From NCBI RefSeq assembly GCF_019805165.1, contig NZ_RWIJ01000018.1, forward strand, positions 28,243-92,242: a stretch of 64,000 nt of DNA, read 5' to 3'. Position 1 is the first letter of the stretch, and each line of letters opens with the position of its first letter. This DNA is from Azospirillum sp. 412522 (GTDB lineage: Bacteria; Pseudomonadota; Alphaproteobacteria; Azospirillales; Azospirillaceae). Below, piece by piece: positions 45,194 to 53,657 of the stretch. The translations under genes and the position numbers were made by a program. Below the pieces are notes generated by a model. It was not told where the DNA came from. It did no database searches and saw only the letters and a program-made list of their open reading frames with translations.

Positions 45194-45530
45194 GGACATG
45201 GTCCTCCTGTTCTCCTACGGCACCCTGCAGCAGGAGAATGTGCAGCTGGCCTCCTTCGGCCGGCGGCTCGCCGGACGGGCGGACGCCATGCCGGGCTATC
45301 GCCGCGACATGCTGGAGATCACCGATCCGGAGGTGATCCGCACCAGCGGCAAGCGCTTCCATCCCGTGGTCAGCGAAAGCGGCGACCCGGCCGACGAGGT
45401 CGCCGGCATGCTGTTCGAGATCTCCCCGGAAGAACTGGCCGCCGCCGATTCCTACGAGGTCGCGGATTACAGGCGGGTCATGGTCCGGCTGAAATCCGGG
45501 GCCGACGCCTGGGTCTACGTCAAGGCGTGA
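45186..45530 (+). CDS. gamma-glutamylcyclotransferase-like (AIG2/GGCT fold) protein
   Basis: A 114-residue protein. LLFSYGTLQQENV is the family's substrate-binding YGTL loop, and GMLFEISPEELAAADSYE carries the conserved Glu that acts as base. DYRRVMVRLKSGADAWVYV is the final strand pair. Such enzymes cyclise gamma-glutamyl amines to 5-oxoproline, but AIG2-like members are often uncharacterised. GGGAGAG precedes the ATG, which lies inside the end of the VOC gene. It is the last gene of the run; a MITE-like element follows 16 bp after the stop. Confidence 0.9.
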   Translation: MAEDMVLLFSYGTLQQENVQLASFGRRLAGRADAMPGYRRDMLEITDPEVIRTSGKRFHPVVSESGDPADEVAGMLFEISPEELAAADSYEVADYRRVMVRLKSGADAWVYVKA

Positions 45531-45546
45531 GGGTCCGTCGGGCAGG

Positions 45547-45712
45547 GTGATCGCATATGAAATCTGCATTCCCTTAAGAGGGCTTCCGTCATCCCCGCGA
45601 AGGCGGTGATCCAGGAAACTGTCGTGCAAAGCGGCTGAACCGGCTGGATTCCCGCCTCCGCGGGAATGACGTCTTTCCTTGTATTGGGACCATGGCTGCC
45701 ATATGCGATCAC
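45547..45712 (+). repeat. MITE-like element, copy 3 (166 bp)
   Basis: Perfect 13-bp terminal inverted repeats (GTGATCGCATATG and its complement). The inside has the same two hairpins and GGAAACTGTCGTGC core as copy 1, in the same orientation. It lies between the convergent GGCT-like and MarR-GNAT genes. Confidence 0.85.
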
Positions 45713-45734
45713 CCCGGCCCGTCAGGCTGGCCCG

Positions 45735-46760
45735 TCAGGATCGGCGGGGCCTGATGAAGGTTTGTTCGATCACCTCTGTGCCCCATTGGCTGCCCGGCGA
45801 CTCTGCGGCAAGGGCGAAGCCGGCGGCTTCATAGAGGCGCCGGGCGGCGTCCAGACCGCGGAATGTCCAGAGCCGGGTTTCGGTGAAGCCGCTGCGGTCG
45901 GCGAAGGCCACCGCCTCGTCGAGCAGCCGCCGGCCCAGCCCGCCGCCGCGCCGCCCGTCCTCGACGATGAACCAGCGCAGATGGGCGATGCCGGGGGCGG
46001 TGCCGGGAGCGGACGCGTCGCCGGACAGGTCTTCGCCGTCGATGGCAATGGTGCCGACGATGCGGTCTCCGTCCAGCGCCGCCCAGACGGCGCTGCGGGG
46101 GCGGTCGAGCCGCGGCAGGAAATCCGCCAGCCCGGCGGCGACCTTGCTTTCGAAGACGGCGCCGAAGCCATGGGCGCGGGCATAGAATTGCGCATGCATC
46201 TCCACGGCCCGGCCGAGCAGTCCGGGCCTGTAGCCGCGTTCGATGCGGACAGCCTGGGGAGTCCCTGCCTGCGGTCCACCGGCCGTTGCGGCCCGGCGGG
46301 CATGCAGGGCATCGGCGTAGAGCCGCAGGCCCTCCACGACCATCGCATGGTCGGCGGCGGGCAGGCAGGCGAGGGCGCCGCCGACCTGATCGTGGGCGAA
46401 GGAGTCGATGGCGGCGAGGGTCCGCCGCCCCTGCGCGGTCAGGGTGAGCCGCTTCGCCCGCCCGTCCGTATCGCTGCTCCCCGCCGCCAGTTCCCCGGCA
46501 TCGATGAGCTTGCGCAGCATCCGGCTGACGCTGGATTTCTCCAGGTTCAGCCGGTCGCACAGGTCGGTCGCGGTCAGGCCGCCCCGGTCGCCGATCTCGA
46601 TCAGCGCATGCACGGCCGACGGCGGCAGCTCCGTTCCGGCCAGGGTCGCCTTCATGAAGCCGAGTTCGCGCACGATCCGGCGCGATGCGTCGCGAATCGG
46701 CAGGACGGCATCCCTGGCGGTAAGGGGGGCGGCATGGGCAGGCTGGGCAGGCACAGGCAT
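45735..46760 (-). CDS. MarR regulator fused to GNAT acetyltransferase
   Basis: A 341-residue two-domain protein. Residues ~1-150 are a MarR winged helix (SAVHALIEIGDRGGLTATDLCDRLNLEKSSVSRMLRKLIDAGEL). Residues ~175-341 are a GNAT domain (IVGTIAIDGEDL, LRWFIVEDGRRGGGLGRRLLDEA with the acetyl-CoA loop). The fusion links DNA binding to acetylation. ATG 46760 has a GGAG upstream, and a 33-bp palindrome lies just before it. The longer frame from TTG 46790 starts inside that palindrome and has no ribosome-binding site. The target, acetylated metabolite and inducer are unknown. Confidence 0.9.
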   Translation of the reverse strand: MPVPAQPAHAAPLTARDAVLPIRDASRRIVRELGFMKATLAGTELPPSAVHALIEIGDRGGLTATDLCDRLNLEKSSVSRMLRKLIDAGELAAGSSDTDGRAKRLTLTAQGRRTLAAIDSFAHDQVGGALACLPAADHAMVVEGLRLYADALHARRAATAGGPQAGTPQAVRIERGYRPGLLGRAVEMHAQFYARAHGFGAVFESKVAAGLADFLPRLDRPRSAVWAALDGDRIVGTIAIDGEDLSGDASAPGTAPGIAHLRWFIVEDGRRGGGLGRRLLDEAVAFADRSGFTETRLWTFRGLDAARRLYEAAGFALAAESPGSQWGTEVIEQTFIRPRRS

Positions 46761-46767
46761 GACGGCT

Positions 46768-46800
46768 CCGAACATGGTTGTATCATACAACTATGTTCGG
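46768..46800. promoter_or_regulatory. 33-bp near-perfect palindrome, probable MarR autoregulatory site
   Basis: 16-bp arms around a single central base at 46784, with one mismatch. The core is GTTGTATCATACAAC. It ends 8 bp before the MarR-GNAT start codon, where a bound MarR dimer would block initiation. Confidence 0.75.
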
Positions 46801-46833
46801 GCGGGAGGCGTCTGTAAAGACGGGAGGGCGGTG

Positions 46834-47355
46834 TCACATGATCTTTTCGAAGCGGAACATCTCGCCGCCGCCGGGCAGGCCGGACGGGCCGGGCCAATGC
46901 GGGTCCGGGTGACGGGCACCGAAGAACTCGACGATCCGGAAGCCACACTTGTTGACGTAGAAGTGGATGTTGCGCTTCTCGAAATAGGGCGTGTGCGTCT
47001 GCCAGACCTGTGTCCGGGGATAGCGCCGCTCGATCGCCGTCCAGGCCTTGAAGCCCAGCCCCCGGCCATGCTGCGCCGGGGACAGGAAGAAGAGGTCCAG
47101 CGAATTGCGCTGCGTCGCCTCGTCGATCACGACGACGGCGCCGCCGACCCGTTCGTCCCCGCACAGGATATGCAGAAGCTCGGTGCCCGGCGCGCCCATC
47201 GACTCGTCGAGATCGCTGCCGCGTGGGATCGAATCGTCGGGAAGGCACCCGAACGCCTCGATGACGGCGACCGCGAAGGCGGCCTCCATATCGGCCTTGA
47301 AGGCCGGCAGATCGCGCGCCTCGACGGCCGCGAGCATGACCTGAATATCCTGCAT
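46834..47355 (-). CDS. GNAT-family N-acetyltransferase
   Basis: A 173-residue acetyltransferase with DLFFLSPAQHGRGLGFKAWTAIE (acetyl-CoA loop QxGRGLG) and YFEKRNIHFYVNKCGFRIVEFFG, the C-terminal strand with Asn-Cys-Gly-Phe. The N-terminal half (AFAVAVIEAFGCLPDDSIPRG) is typical of the group resembling plant and bacterial small-molecule acetylators. It is 37 bp downstream of rpoH on the same strand, separated from the MarR-GNAT gene by the operator. Substrate unknown. Confidence 0.9.
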   Translation of the reverse strand: MQDIQVMLAAVEARDLPAFKADMEAAFAVAVIEAFGCLPDDSIPRGSDLDESMGAPGTELLHILCGDERVGGAVVVIDEATQRNSLDLFFLSPAQHGRGLGFKAWTAIERRYPRTQVWQTHTPYFEKRNIHFYVNKCGFRIVEFFGARHPDPHWPGPSGLPGGGEMFRFEKIM

Positions 47356-47392
47356 TCCCGATCTCTCGAGCCGTTCGCGGTGCCGCCCCGCC

Positions 47393-48283
47393 TTACGCCT
47401 CGCTCTCCATCTTCTGCTCCACCGCGGCGGTCTTGATCGCCTTCTGCAGCTTCTCGAACGCGCGGACCTCGATCTGGCGGACGCGCTCGCGGCTGATGCC
47501 GTATTTCTGCGACAGATCCTCCAGCGTCGTCGGCGCCTCGCGCAGGCGGCGTTCGGTCAGGATGTCGCGTTCACGGTCGTTCAGCGCGGTCATGGCGTTC
47601 GCCAGCAGCTTGCGGCGCTTGCCCAGCTCCTCGCGGTCGGCCAGCGTGATTTCCTGGCTGGCGGTCTCGTCGACCAGGAAATCCTGCCATTCGCCCTCGC
47701 TCTCCGCCCGCAGGGGGGCGTTCAGCGAATGGTCGGGGCTGGCGAGGCGCCGGTTCATGTTGACGACGTCCTGTTCCGGCACGTCCAGCTTGGTGGCGAT
47801 GGCCTGGACCTGCTCGGGCGACAGGTCGCCCTCCTCGATCGCCTGCATCTGGCCCTTCAGCCGGCGCAGGTTGAAGAACAGCTTCTTCTGGGCGGCGGTG
47901 GTGCCCATCTTCACCAGCGACCAGCTGTGCAGGATGTATTCCTGGATCGCGGCGCGAATCCACCACATGGCGTAGGTCGCCAGCCGGAATCCGCGGTCGG
48001 GGTCGAAGCGCTTCACCGCCTGCATCATGCCGACATTGCCTTCGGAGATCAGCTCCGACAGCGGCAGGCCGTAGCCGCGGTAGCCCATGGCGATCTTGGC
48101 CACCAGCCGCAGATGGCTGGTGACGAGCTGGTGGGCGGCGCCGGAATCCTCATGCTGCTGCCAGCTCTTGGCGAGCATGTATTCCCGCTCCGGCTCCAGC
48201 ATCGGGAACTTGCGGATCTCCTGGAGATAGCGGGACAGATTGCTTTCTGACCCGATCGCCGGAAGGTTGGATGCCGTCGCCAT
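47393..48283 (-). CDS. rpoH: RNA polymerase heat-shock sigma factor (sigma-32)
   Basis: A 296-residue sigma factor that directs transcription of heat-shock genes. Region 2 shows LISEGNVGMMQAVKRFDPDRGFRLATYAMWWIRAAIQEYIL. The RpoH box QKKLFFNLRRLKGQ, specific to this class, follows. Region 4 has LSQKYGISRERVRQIEVRAFEKL. Start codon at 48283 follows AGGAGAGG. It lies 161 bp after rluD on the same strand, an arrangement frequent in alphaproteobacteria. The upstream gap includes an A+T-rich patch near 48410-48450 where promoters may lie. Confidence 0.97.
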   Translation of the reverse strand: MATASNLPAIGSESNLSRYLQEIRKFPMLEPEREYMLAKSWQQHEDSGAAHQLVTSHLRLVAKIAMGYRGYGLPLSELISEGNVGMMQAVKRFDPDRGFRLATYAMWWIRAAIQEYILHSWSLVKMGTTAAQKKLFFNLRRLKGQMQAIEEGDLSPEQVQAIATKLDVPEQDVVNMNRRLASPDHSLNAPLRAESEGEWQDFLVDETASQEITLADREELGKRRKLLANAMTALNDRERDILTERRLREAPTTLEDLSQKYGISRERVRQIEVRAFEKLQKAIKTAAVEQKMESEA

Positions 48284-48444
48284 GGTAAAACCCCTCTCCT
48301 GACAGCCGGCGTTCCCATCCGAAGGATTTCAGGGGCCGCCGCCGTTCTTCAGCGCGGGTTCCATAGGCCCCTCGCAATGAGCGGGCGAAGGAACCTCGCC
48401 ATTGACGGTGAGTCTAACCAAGAAACACTTCCCGGTGTACCGTT

Positions 48445-49518
48445 TTAAAACGACTCCAGGGTGACAATTAGTTCATGAATGTCCGCCGGAATTGAGGAGT
48501 GGAATGCCACAATTTCGCCATTAACCGGGTGCCGGAAGGTCAGGGCTGCGGCATGCAGCGCCTGGCGCGGAAACCCGACAAGGCTGGACCGCGCCGGCTC
48601 ATGCAGCAGCGAGGCGAATTTGCCGCCCGGCCGTCCCGACCGCCCGCGGCCATAGAGCGGGTCGCCGACCAGCGGGTGGCCGATGTGGGTCAGGTGGACG
48701 CGGATCTGGTGGGTGCGCCCGGTCTCCAGCACGCATTCGACCAGCGAGGCGGCCATGCCGAAGCTCTTCAGCACGCGGTACTTGGTGGCGGCCGGCTTCC
48801 CGCCCCCGGTCACCACCGCCATCTTCTTGCGGTCGGCGCTGCTGCGGCCGATGTTGCCCTCGATCCGGCCCTGCGTCGGGTTCGGCACCCCCCAGACCAG
48901 CGCCAGATAGGTGCGGCTGAGCGTGCGGTCGGCGAACTGGTCGGAAAGGCCGTGGTGGGCGCGGTCGTTCTTGGCGACCACCATCAGGCCGCTGGTGTCC
49001 TTGTCCAGCCGGTGGACGATGCCCGGCCGCCGCACCCCGCCGATGCCGGACAGGCTGTCGCCGCAATGGGCCAGCAGGGCGTTGACCAGCGTGCCGTCGG
49101 GATTGCCGGCGGCGGGATGCACGACGAGTCCGGCCGGCTTGTCGACCACCAGCACGTCGGCATCCTCGTAGACCACGTCGAGCGGGATGTCCTGCGCCAC
49201 CGGTTCGGCGGCCTCCGCCCCCGGCACCTGCAGCTCGAAGGTCTGGCCGGGTTTGACCCTCAGGGACGCGTCCGTTATCGTCCGGCCGTCGGCCCGCACG
49301 CAGCCCTGTTCCAGCAGGGCCTGCACGCGCGACCGCGACAGGTCCGGCAGGCCCGCCGCCAACGCCTTGTCCAGCCGCTGGCCCGCCGCCTCGTCGGGGA
49401 TGGTGTAGGCGAGGGCGTAGGCAAGGGCGCCGGCCGGCGAACCGGCGTCGTCGTCCGCATCGAGGAAATCGTCGGACAGGTCATCGGGTGTATGGTCATC
49501 TGGCGTGTTGGCGGCCAT
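48445..49518 (-). CDS. rluD: RluD-type 23S rRNA pseudouridine synthase
   Basis: A 357-residue enzyme making pseudouridines in 23S rRNA. An S4 RNA-binding domain (GQRLDKALAAGLPDLSRSRVQALLEQGCV) at about residues 43-100 is followed by the catalytic domain. VVHPAAGNPDGTLVNALL and RRPGIVHRLDKDTSGLMVVAKN carry the catalytic Asp; TKYRVLKSFG and GRTHQIRVHLTHIGHPLVGDPLYG are further family marks. RluD and RluC share these; length and the S4 domain fit both. The N-terminal 40 residues are acidic. Its start overlaps the possible early start of the divergent DUF6476-like gene. Confidence 0.93.
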   Translation of the reverse strand: MAANTPDDHTPDDLSDDFLDADDDAGSPAGALAYALAYTIPDEAAGQRLDKALAAGLPDLSRSRVQALLEQGCVRADGRTITDASLRVKPGQTFELQVPGAEAAEPVAQDIPLDVVYEDADVLVVDKPAGLVVHPAAGNPDGTLVNALLAHCGDSLSGIGGVRRPGIVHRLDKDTSGLMVVAKNDRAHHGLSDQFADRTLSRTYLALVWGVPNPTQGRIEGNIGRSSADRKKMAVVTGGGKPAATKYRVLKSFGMAASLVECVLETGRTHQIRVHLTHIGHPLVGDPLYGRGRSGRPGGKFASLLHEPARSSLVGFPRQALHAAALTFRHPVNGEIVAFHSSIPADIHELIVTLESF

Positions 49519-49570
49519 CGGCTTTGCGTATCGCGTCCTGTTTCAATCGTCCGGGAGTGGACCCCAAACC

Positions 49571-49888
49571 GTGCAGATCCTCAAGGTACTCGTCGTCATC
49601 ATGGGCGTTCTGATCCTCGCCGGCTTCACCTTTCTCGGGGTGGAGCTGTACAAGCGGATGTCGGATCCCAACCGCGCCTCGCTGACCGCCGCCGCCCCGG
49701 CACCCGTTCCGGCCGAGCGCCCCGCCGAGGTGACGCTGGACGTGCCGGCCGGCGCCCGCATCGGCGAGATGCTGGTGGCCGGCAACCGCGTGCTGTTCAA
49801 GGTGACCCTGCCGCAGGGGCCGGACCGCCTCTATCTGATCGACCCGCGCAACGGCGCCGTCACCGCGACGGTCACGGCCGGCAAGTGA
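49571..49888 (+). CDS. DUF6476-like small membrane protein
   Basis: A 105-residue protein. One N-terminal membrane helix (ILKVLVVIMGVLILAGFTFLGVELYKRM) is followed by a Pro/Ala spacer and a small globular part (DVPAGARIGEMLVAGNRVLFKVTLPQGPDRLYLIDPRNGAV). I start at GTG 49571, which puts the helix at the N-terminus as in relatives and has GGGAGTGG upstream. An ATG at 49505 in the same frame overlaps rluD. Function unknown; in this order it is often found beside rluD. Probably a periplasm-facing anchor protein. Confidence 0.75.
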   Translation: MQILKVLVVIMGVLILAGFTFLGVELYKRMSDPNRASLTAAAPAPVPAERPAEVTLDVPAGARIGEMLVAGNRVLFKVTLPQGPDRLYLIDPRNGAVTATVTAGK

Positions 49889-49912
49889 CCTTCCTTCCCT
49901 ATCCGGACACAG

Positions 49913-50950
49913 ATGATGCATGATTTCCGCAGCGACAACGTCGCCGGTGCCGCCCCGCAGGTGATGACGGCGCTGGCCGCCGCGGCCTCCGGCACCGCAT
50001 CGCCCTACGGCAACGATCCCTGGACCGCGCGGGTGACCGAGCGGCTGTGCGCGATCTTCGAGACCGAGGTCGCGGTCTTCCCCGTCGCCACCGGCACGGC
50101 GGCCAATTCGCTGGCGCTGTCGGCGCTGGTGCCGCCCTATGGCGCCGTGCTGTGCCATGACGAGGCGCACATCACCATCGACGAATGCGGCGCGCCGGAA
50201 TTCTTCACCGGCGGCGCCAAGCTGGTCCCGCTGGCCGGCGAACATGGCAAGCTGACGCCCGACACGGTGTCACGCTACATCGCCAAGGCCGGCGTCGGCG
50301 TCGTCCACCGCGTCCAGCCCGCCGCCCTCAGCCTGACCCAGGCAACGGAGGCCGGCACCGTCTATACCCCGGCGGAGGTCGAGGCCCTGGTCGAGGCCGC
50401 CCATGCCAACGGCATGGCCGTGCATATGGACGGCGCCCGCTTCGCCAACGCCATCGCCCGGCTGGGCTGCAAGCCGGCCGACGTGACGTGGCGGGCGGGC
50501 GTCGACGTGCTGACGCTGGGCGGCACCAAGGGCGGCTGCCTCGCCGCCGAGGCGGTGGTGTTCTTCAACCCGGCGATGGCCGAGGATTTCGGCTTCGGCC
50601 GCAAGCGCGGCGGCCATCTGGTGTCGAAGATGCGCTTCCTGTCGGCGCAGCTCGACGCTTGGCTGGACGACGGGCTGTGGCTGCGGCTGGCCGCCCACGC
50701 CAACGCCATGGCCGACCGGCTGGCCGCCGGGCTGACCCTGCTGCCCGGCGTCGAGCTGGCCCACCCGGTGGAGGCCAACGAACTGTTCGTCCGCCTGCCG
50801 GCGCCTTACGCCGAGGCTTTGGAGGCGGCCGGTTACGGCTTCTACCGCTGGGATGACGGCACCGCGCGCTTCGTCACGGCCTTCGACACGCCGGCGGCGG
50901 CGGTGGACGGATTGCTGGGTATTTTGCGCAGCCTGCAAGAAAAGGCTTGA
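49913..50950 (+). CDS. low-specificity L-threonine aldolase
   Basis: A 345-residue PLP enzyme splitting L-threonine to glycine and acetaldehyde. MMHDFRSDNVAGAAPQVMTAL is the family start, FPVATGTAANSLALSALVPPYGAVLCHDEAHI and TLGGTKGGCLAAEAVVFF carry the PLP-binding Lys (in GGTKGG). HMDGARFANAIARLGCKPAD holds the Asp that touches the ring nitrogen. Length fits. It follows the DUF6476-like gene by 24 bp, and the tRNA-Glu array comes 43 bp after its stop. Confidence 0.93.
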   Translation: MMHDFRSDNVAGAAPQVMTALAAAASGTASPYGNDPWTARVTERLCAIFETEVAVFPVATGTAANSLALSALVPPYGAVLCHDEAHITIDECGAPEFFTGGAKLVPLAGEHGKLTPDTVSRYIAKAGVGVVHRVQPAALSLTQATEAGTVYTPAEVEALVEAAHANGMAVHMDGARFANAIARLGCKPADVTWRAGVDVLTLGGTKGGCLAAEAVVFFNPAMAEDFGFGRKRGGHLVSKMRFLSAQLDAWLDDGLWLRLAAHANAMADRLAAGLTLLPGVELAHPVEANELFVRLPAPYAEALEAAGYGFYRWDDGTARFVTAFDTPAAAVDGLLGILRSLQEKA

Positions 50951-50993
50951 TCGGCGGGGCCGGCTTGGTTAGAAACCCGCCCACGCCGATGAC

Positions 50994-51069
50994 GTCCCCA
51001 TCGTCTAGAGGCCTAGGACACCGCCCTCTCACGGCGGTAACAGGGGTTCGACTCCCCTTGGGGACGCCA
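50994..51069 (+). tRNA. tRNA-Glu (CTC), copy 1
   Basis: 76 bases with encoded CCA. Acceptor arms GTCCCC and GGGGAC pair perfectly. The anticodon stem CCGCC/GGCGG has loop CTCTCAC (anticodon CTC). TTCGA lies in the T loop. It is identical to copy 2. Confidence 0.97.
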
Positions 51070-51136
51070 ACCTTCCAGGGTTGGGTCGAGCGGCAGGTGG
51101 CAGCCTCCACCGCCGCGGCAATCATCGGAACCAGAC

Positions 51137-51212
51137 GTCCCCATCGTCTAGAGGCCTAGGACACCGCCCTCTCACGGCGGTAACAGGGGTTCGACTCCCC
51201 TTGGGGACGCCA
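51137..51212 (+). tRNA. tRNA-Glu (CTC), copy 2
   Basis: Identical over all 76 bases to copy 1, 67 bp downstream. Recent tandem duplication or gene conversion. Confidence 0.97.
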
Positions 51213-51258
51213 TCCACGCGCTGGATGCGGCTTTTTGAGCGTGTTTCGCAGGTCCAAC

Positions 51259-51334
<76 letters not shown>

Positions 51335-51370
51335 CTTTCCAAATGCTCTGTTTTACTTCGGTTTGTCATG

Positions 51371-51401
51371 GCCTCGCAAATTTGCGGGGCTTTTTGTTTT
51401 T
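51371..51401 (+). terminator. terminator after the tRNA array
   Basis: GCCTCGCAAATTTGCGGGGC (one T-G pair inside) forms a strong stem and is followed by TTTTTGTTTTT. It ends the tRNA-Glu transcript 36 bp after the last tRNA. Confidence 0.9.
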
Positions 51402-51464
51402 GGTGCTTTGACCGGAAACCCGAATCCCCGCCGTTGCGGGGATGACGGTCAAGAGTGCTGCGGG

Positions 51465-52664
51465 TTACCCCAGCACCCCCGTCCGATACAGCGTCACCTT
51501 GATCCCCCCGTTCGACACCGACACCTCGTCCTCGCCGAACGGCAGCTCCGTCGCCTTCGCCAGGGCGGCTTCGTTGGTGATGATCGCCACGCGCCAGCCG
51601 GCGAACCGCGTCTTCAGCGTATGGCCCATGGCGTGGTAGAGCGGGATCAGGGACTTGCCCTCGCCGATGCGGGCGCCATAGGGCGGGTTGACGATGACGA
51701 GGCCGGGGGGACCGTCGGGCGGGGTCAGGTCGCTGATGGCGTGGTGGCTGAACTCGGTCCAGGCCGAGACGCCGGCGCGCTCGGCGTTGGCGCGGCTCAT
51801 CGTGATGGCGCCGGCGTCGCGGTCGCTGCCGTAAAAGCGGACGGCGGGAGGCGTGGATGTGCCGCTGCCGCGCAGGCTCCGCCAGAGGGCGGGGTCGAAG
51901 TTGGCGAGCTGTTCGAAGGCGAAGGAACGGGAGCGGCCGGGCTTCAGGCCGGCGGCGATCTCGGCCGCCTCGATGACGAAGGTGCCGGAGCCGCACATCG
52001 GATCCACCACCGGCACCGGCTCCCGCCCGTCATAGCCGCACTGGCGCAGGAACAGGGCCGCCAGCGTCTCGCGCATCGGCGCCTTGTTGACCGCCTCCTT
52101 GTGGCCGCGCTTGTGCAGCGACTCGCCGGAGCTGTCGACGCTGATGGTGCAGAGGTCGTCGTCGATGCGCGCCTTGATCTGGACGGCGCGGGTGTCCTCC
52201 TCGCCTGGGTCCTCAGCAGCACCCTTGGCAGTCTTGCCCGTGGGCTTTGACGCGCCCTTGACGATGGGGGCGCCGAGTTCCTCGGCGATGGCGCGCTCGA
52301 TGCGCTGGGCGGCGGCGCCGGCATGGTAGATGCGGGACGCCTTGCAGGAGGCCTCGACCCGCACCGGCACGTCGGCGCGCAGGATCTCGGCCCAGGGCAC
52401 ACGGCGGGCGCGCTTGTCCAGCTGCGCCAGATGCAGGGCGCGGAAGCTGGCGATGCGCGCCAGCACGCGGGTGGCGCCGCGCAGCTCCAGATTGGCGCGC
52501 CAGACCTCCGGCCAGCCGCCGGTGACCGTCACCCCGCCCTTCACCATGGTGGGATTGGTGAAGCCGCGGTCGCGGGCTTCCGCGCACAGCACGGCTTCCA
52601 GGCCGGGGGCGGCCACCAGGAAAATCTCGAAGGGCTGGGCGGGGCTGGTCGGGTCGGTCGTCAT
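51465..52664 (-). CDS. THUMP-domain class I RNA methyltransferase (RlmL-like)
   Basis: A 399-residue enzyme that likely makes N2-methylguanine in 23S rRNA. An N-terminal THUMP-type part (EIFLVAAPGLEAVLCAEARDRGF, RADVPVRVEASCKASRIYH) is followed by the catalytic domain. That domain has RETLAALFLRQCGYDG, VVDPMCGSGTFVIEAAEIA (SAM loop) and LVIVNPPYGARIG (NPPY active-site motif). A Lys/Thr-rich insert (KGASKPTGKTAKGAAEDPGE) lies between them. ATG 52664 gives a short lead before the THUMP part. The RlmL N-terminal half alone is present; the second (RlmK) half is missing, as usual in this group. Confidence 0.9.
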   Translation of the reverse strand: MTTDPTSPAQPFEIFLVAAPGLEAVLCAEARDRGFTNPTMVKGGVTVTGGWPEVWRANLELRGATRVLARIASFRALHLAQLDKRARRVPWAEILRADVPVRVEASCKASRIYHAGAAAQRIERAIAEELGAPIVKGASKPTGKTAKGAAEDPGEEDTRAVQIKARIDDDLCTISVDSSGESLHKRGHKEAVNKAPMRETLAALFLRQCGYDGREPVPVVDPMCGSGTFVIEAAEIAAGLKPGRSRSFAFEQLANFDPALWRSLRGSGTSTPPAVRFYGSDRDAGAITMSRANAERAGVSAWTEFSHHAISDLTPPDGPPGLVIVNPPYGARIGEGKSLIPLYHAMGHTLKTRFAGWRVAIITNEAALAKATELPFGEDEVSVSNGGIKVTLYRTGVLG

Positions 52665-52834
52665 GCGCCTACATAGCCCGAAGGGCCGGGTTCCATCGAC
52701 AGGATTCTCGCGGAACGGCCCGGCTGTTGACGCCGGAGTGCCGGTCCCTATGATCGGATTGGAACACGAACAATCAAGCCGGCTTGCGATTCCGAACATG
52801 GGAATGGGCCGGACAGCAGGGGAGACCGCGCGTC

Positions 52835-53647
52835 ATGACCACCACCGAGACCGCAACCGAAATCGCCAACTGGCCCGCCGACCTGCTGGCGCAGGAGTTC
52901 CGCGGCAAGCGGGTGCTGGTCACCGGCAGCAGCCGCGGCATCGGCGCCGCGGTGGCGGCGGCCTTCGCCCAGCTCGGCGCCCGCGTCGCCATCCATGGCC
53001 GGGAGCAGGCGGCGGTGGAAGCCGTGGCGGCCGGGATGGGGGCCAGAGTTGGGGGTGGCGTGGTGGCGCTGGCCGGCGACTTCGCCGACAAGGGGCAGGT
53101 GCGCGCGGTGGTGGAGCAGGCGGTGGAGCGGCTCGGTGGGCTGGACGTGCTGGTCAACAATGCCGGCACCATGCTGGGCCGGATGGCCCTGGCCGACATC
53201 GACGACGGGTTCCTGCAACAGCAGTTCGACCTGAACGCCGCCTCGGCGGTCGTCGCCAGCCGCACCGCCCTGCCGGCGCTGATCGCATCGCAGGGCGCCA
53301 TCGTCAACACCGGATCGATCTCCGGCCGCACCGGGGGCAGCGCCGGCTCGTCGCTCTACAGCGCCGCCAAGGCCTTCCAGGCCAGCCTCGCCCGCTCGCT
53401 GGCGACGGAGCTGGCGCCGCACGGCATCCGCGTCAACGCGGTGTCGCCCGGCACCATCGACACCGACTTCCACCAGCGCTACTCGACCCCGGACAAACTG
53501 TCGCAGACGGCGGCGCGCATCCCGCTGAAGCGGCTGGGCACGGCGGAGGATTGCGTCGGCGCCTACCTGTTCCTCGCCTCCAACCGGCTGGCCGGTTACG
53601 TCACCGGACAGACGATCGAGGTCAATGGCGGGCAGTTCTATAACTAA
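52835..53647 (+). CDS. short-chain dehydrogenase/reductase
   Basis: A 270-residue NAD(P)-dependent oxidoreductase. VLVTGSSRGIGAAVAAAF is the cofactor loop, NNAGTMLG the stabilising motif, TGSISG the catalytic Ser, SLYSAAK the Tyr-x3-Lys pair, and VNAVSPGTIDTDF the closing loop. Overall like FabG-type 3-oxoacyl reductases or small alcohol dehydrogenases; substrate not deduced. ATG 52835 has GGGGAG upstream; the earlier ATG at 52784 does not. It is divergent from the RlmL-like gene. Confidence 0.92.
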   Translation: MTTTETATEIANWPADLLAQEFRGKRVLVTGSSRGIGAAVAAAFAQLGARVAIHGREQAAVEAVAAGMGARVGGGVVALAGDFADKGQVRAVVEQAVERLGGLDVLVNNAGTMLGRMALADIDDGFLQQQFDLNAASAVVASRTALPALIASQGAIVNTGSISGRTGGSAGSSLYSAAKAFQASLARSLATELAPHGIRVNAVSPGTIDTDFHQRYSTPDKLSQTAARIPLKRLGTAEDCVGAYLFLASNRLAGYVTGQTIEVNGGQFYN

Positions 53648-53657
53648 GGACTTAAGT

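Noticed and set aside
45515..45712. 65-codon minus-strand frame
   Set aside because: It is simply translation of MITE copy 3.
51419..51450. Possible fourth MITE copy near the tRNA terminator
   Set aside because: Only one inner hairpin (AATCCCCGCCGTTGCGGGG) is present; no terminal inverted repeats. Perhaps a relic or unrelated REP.
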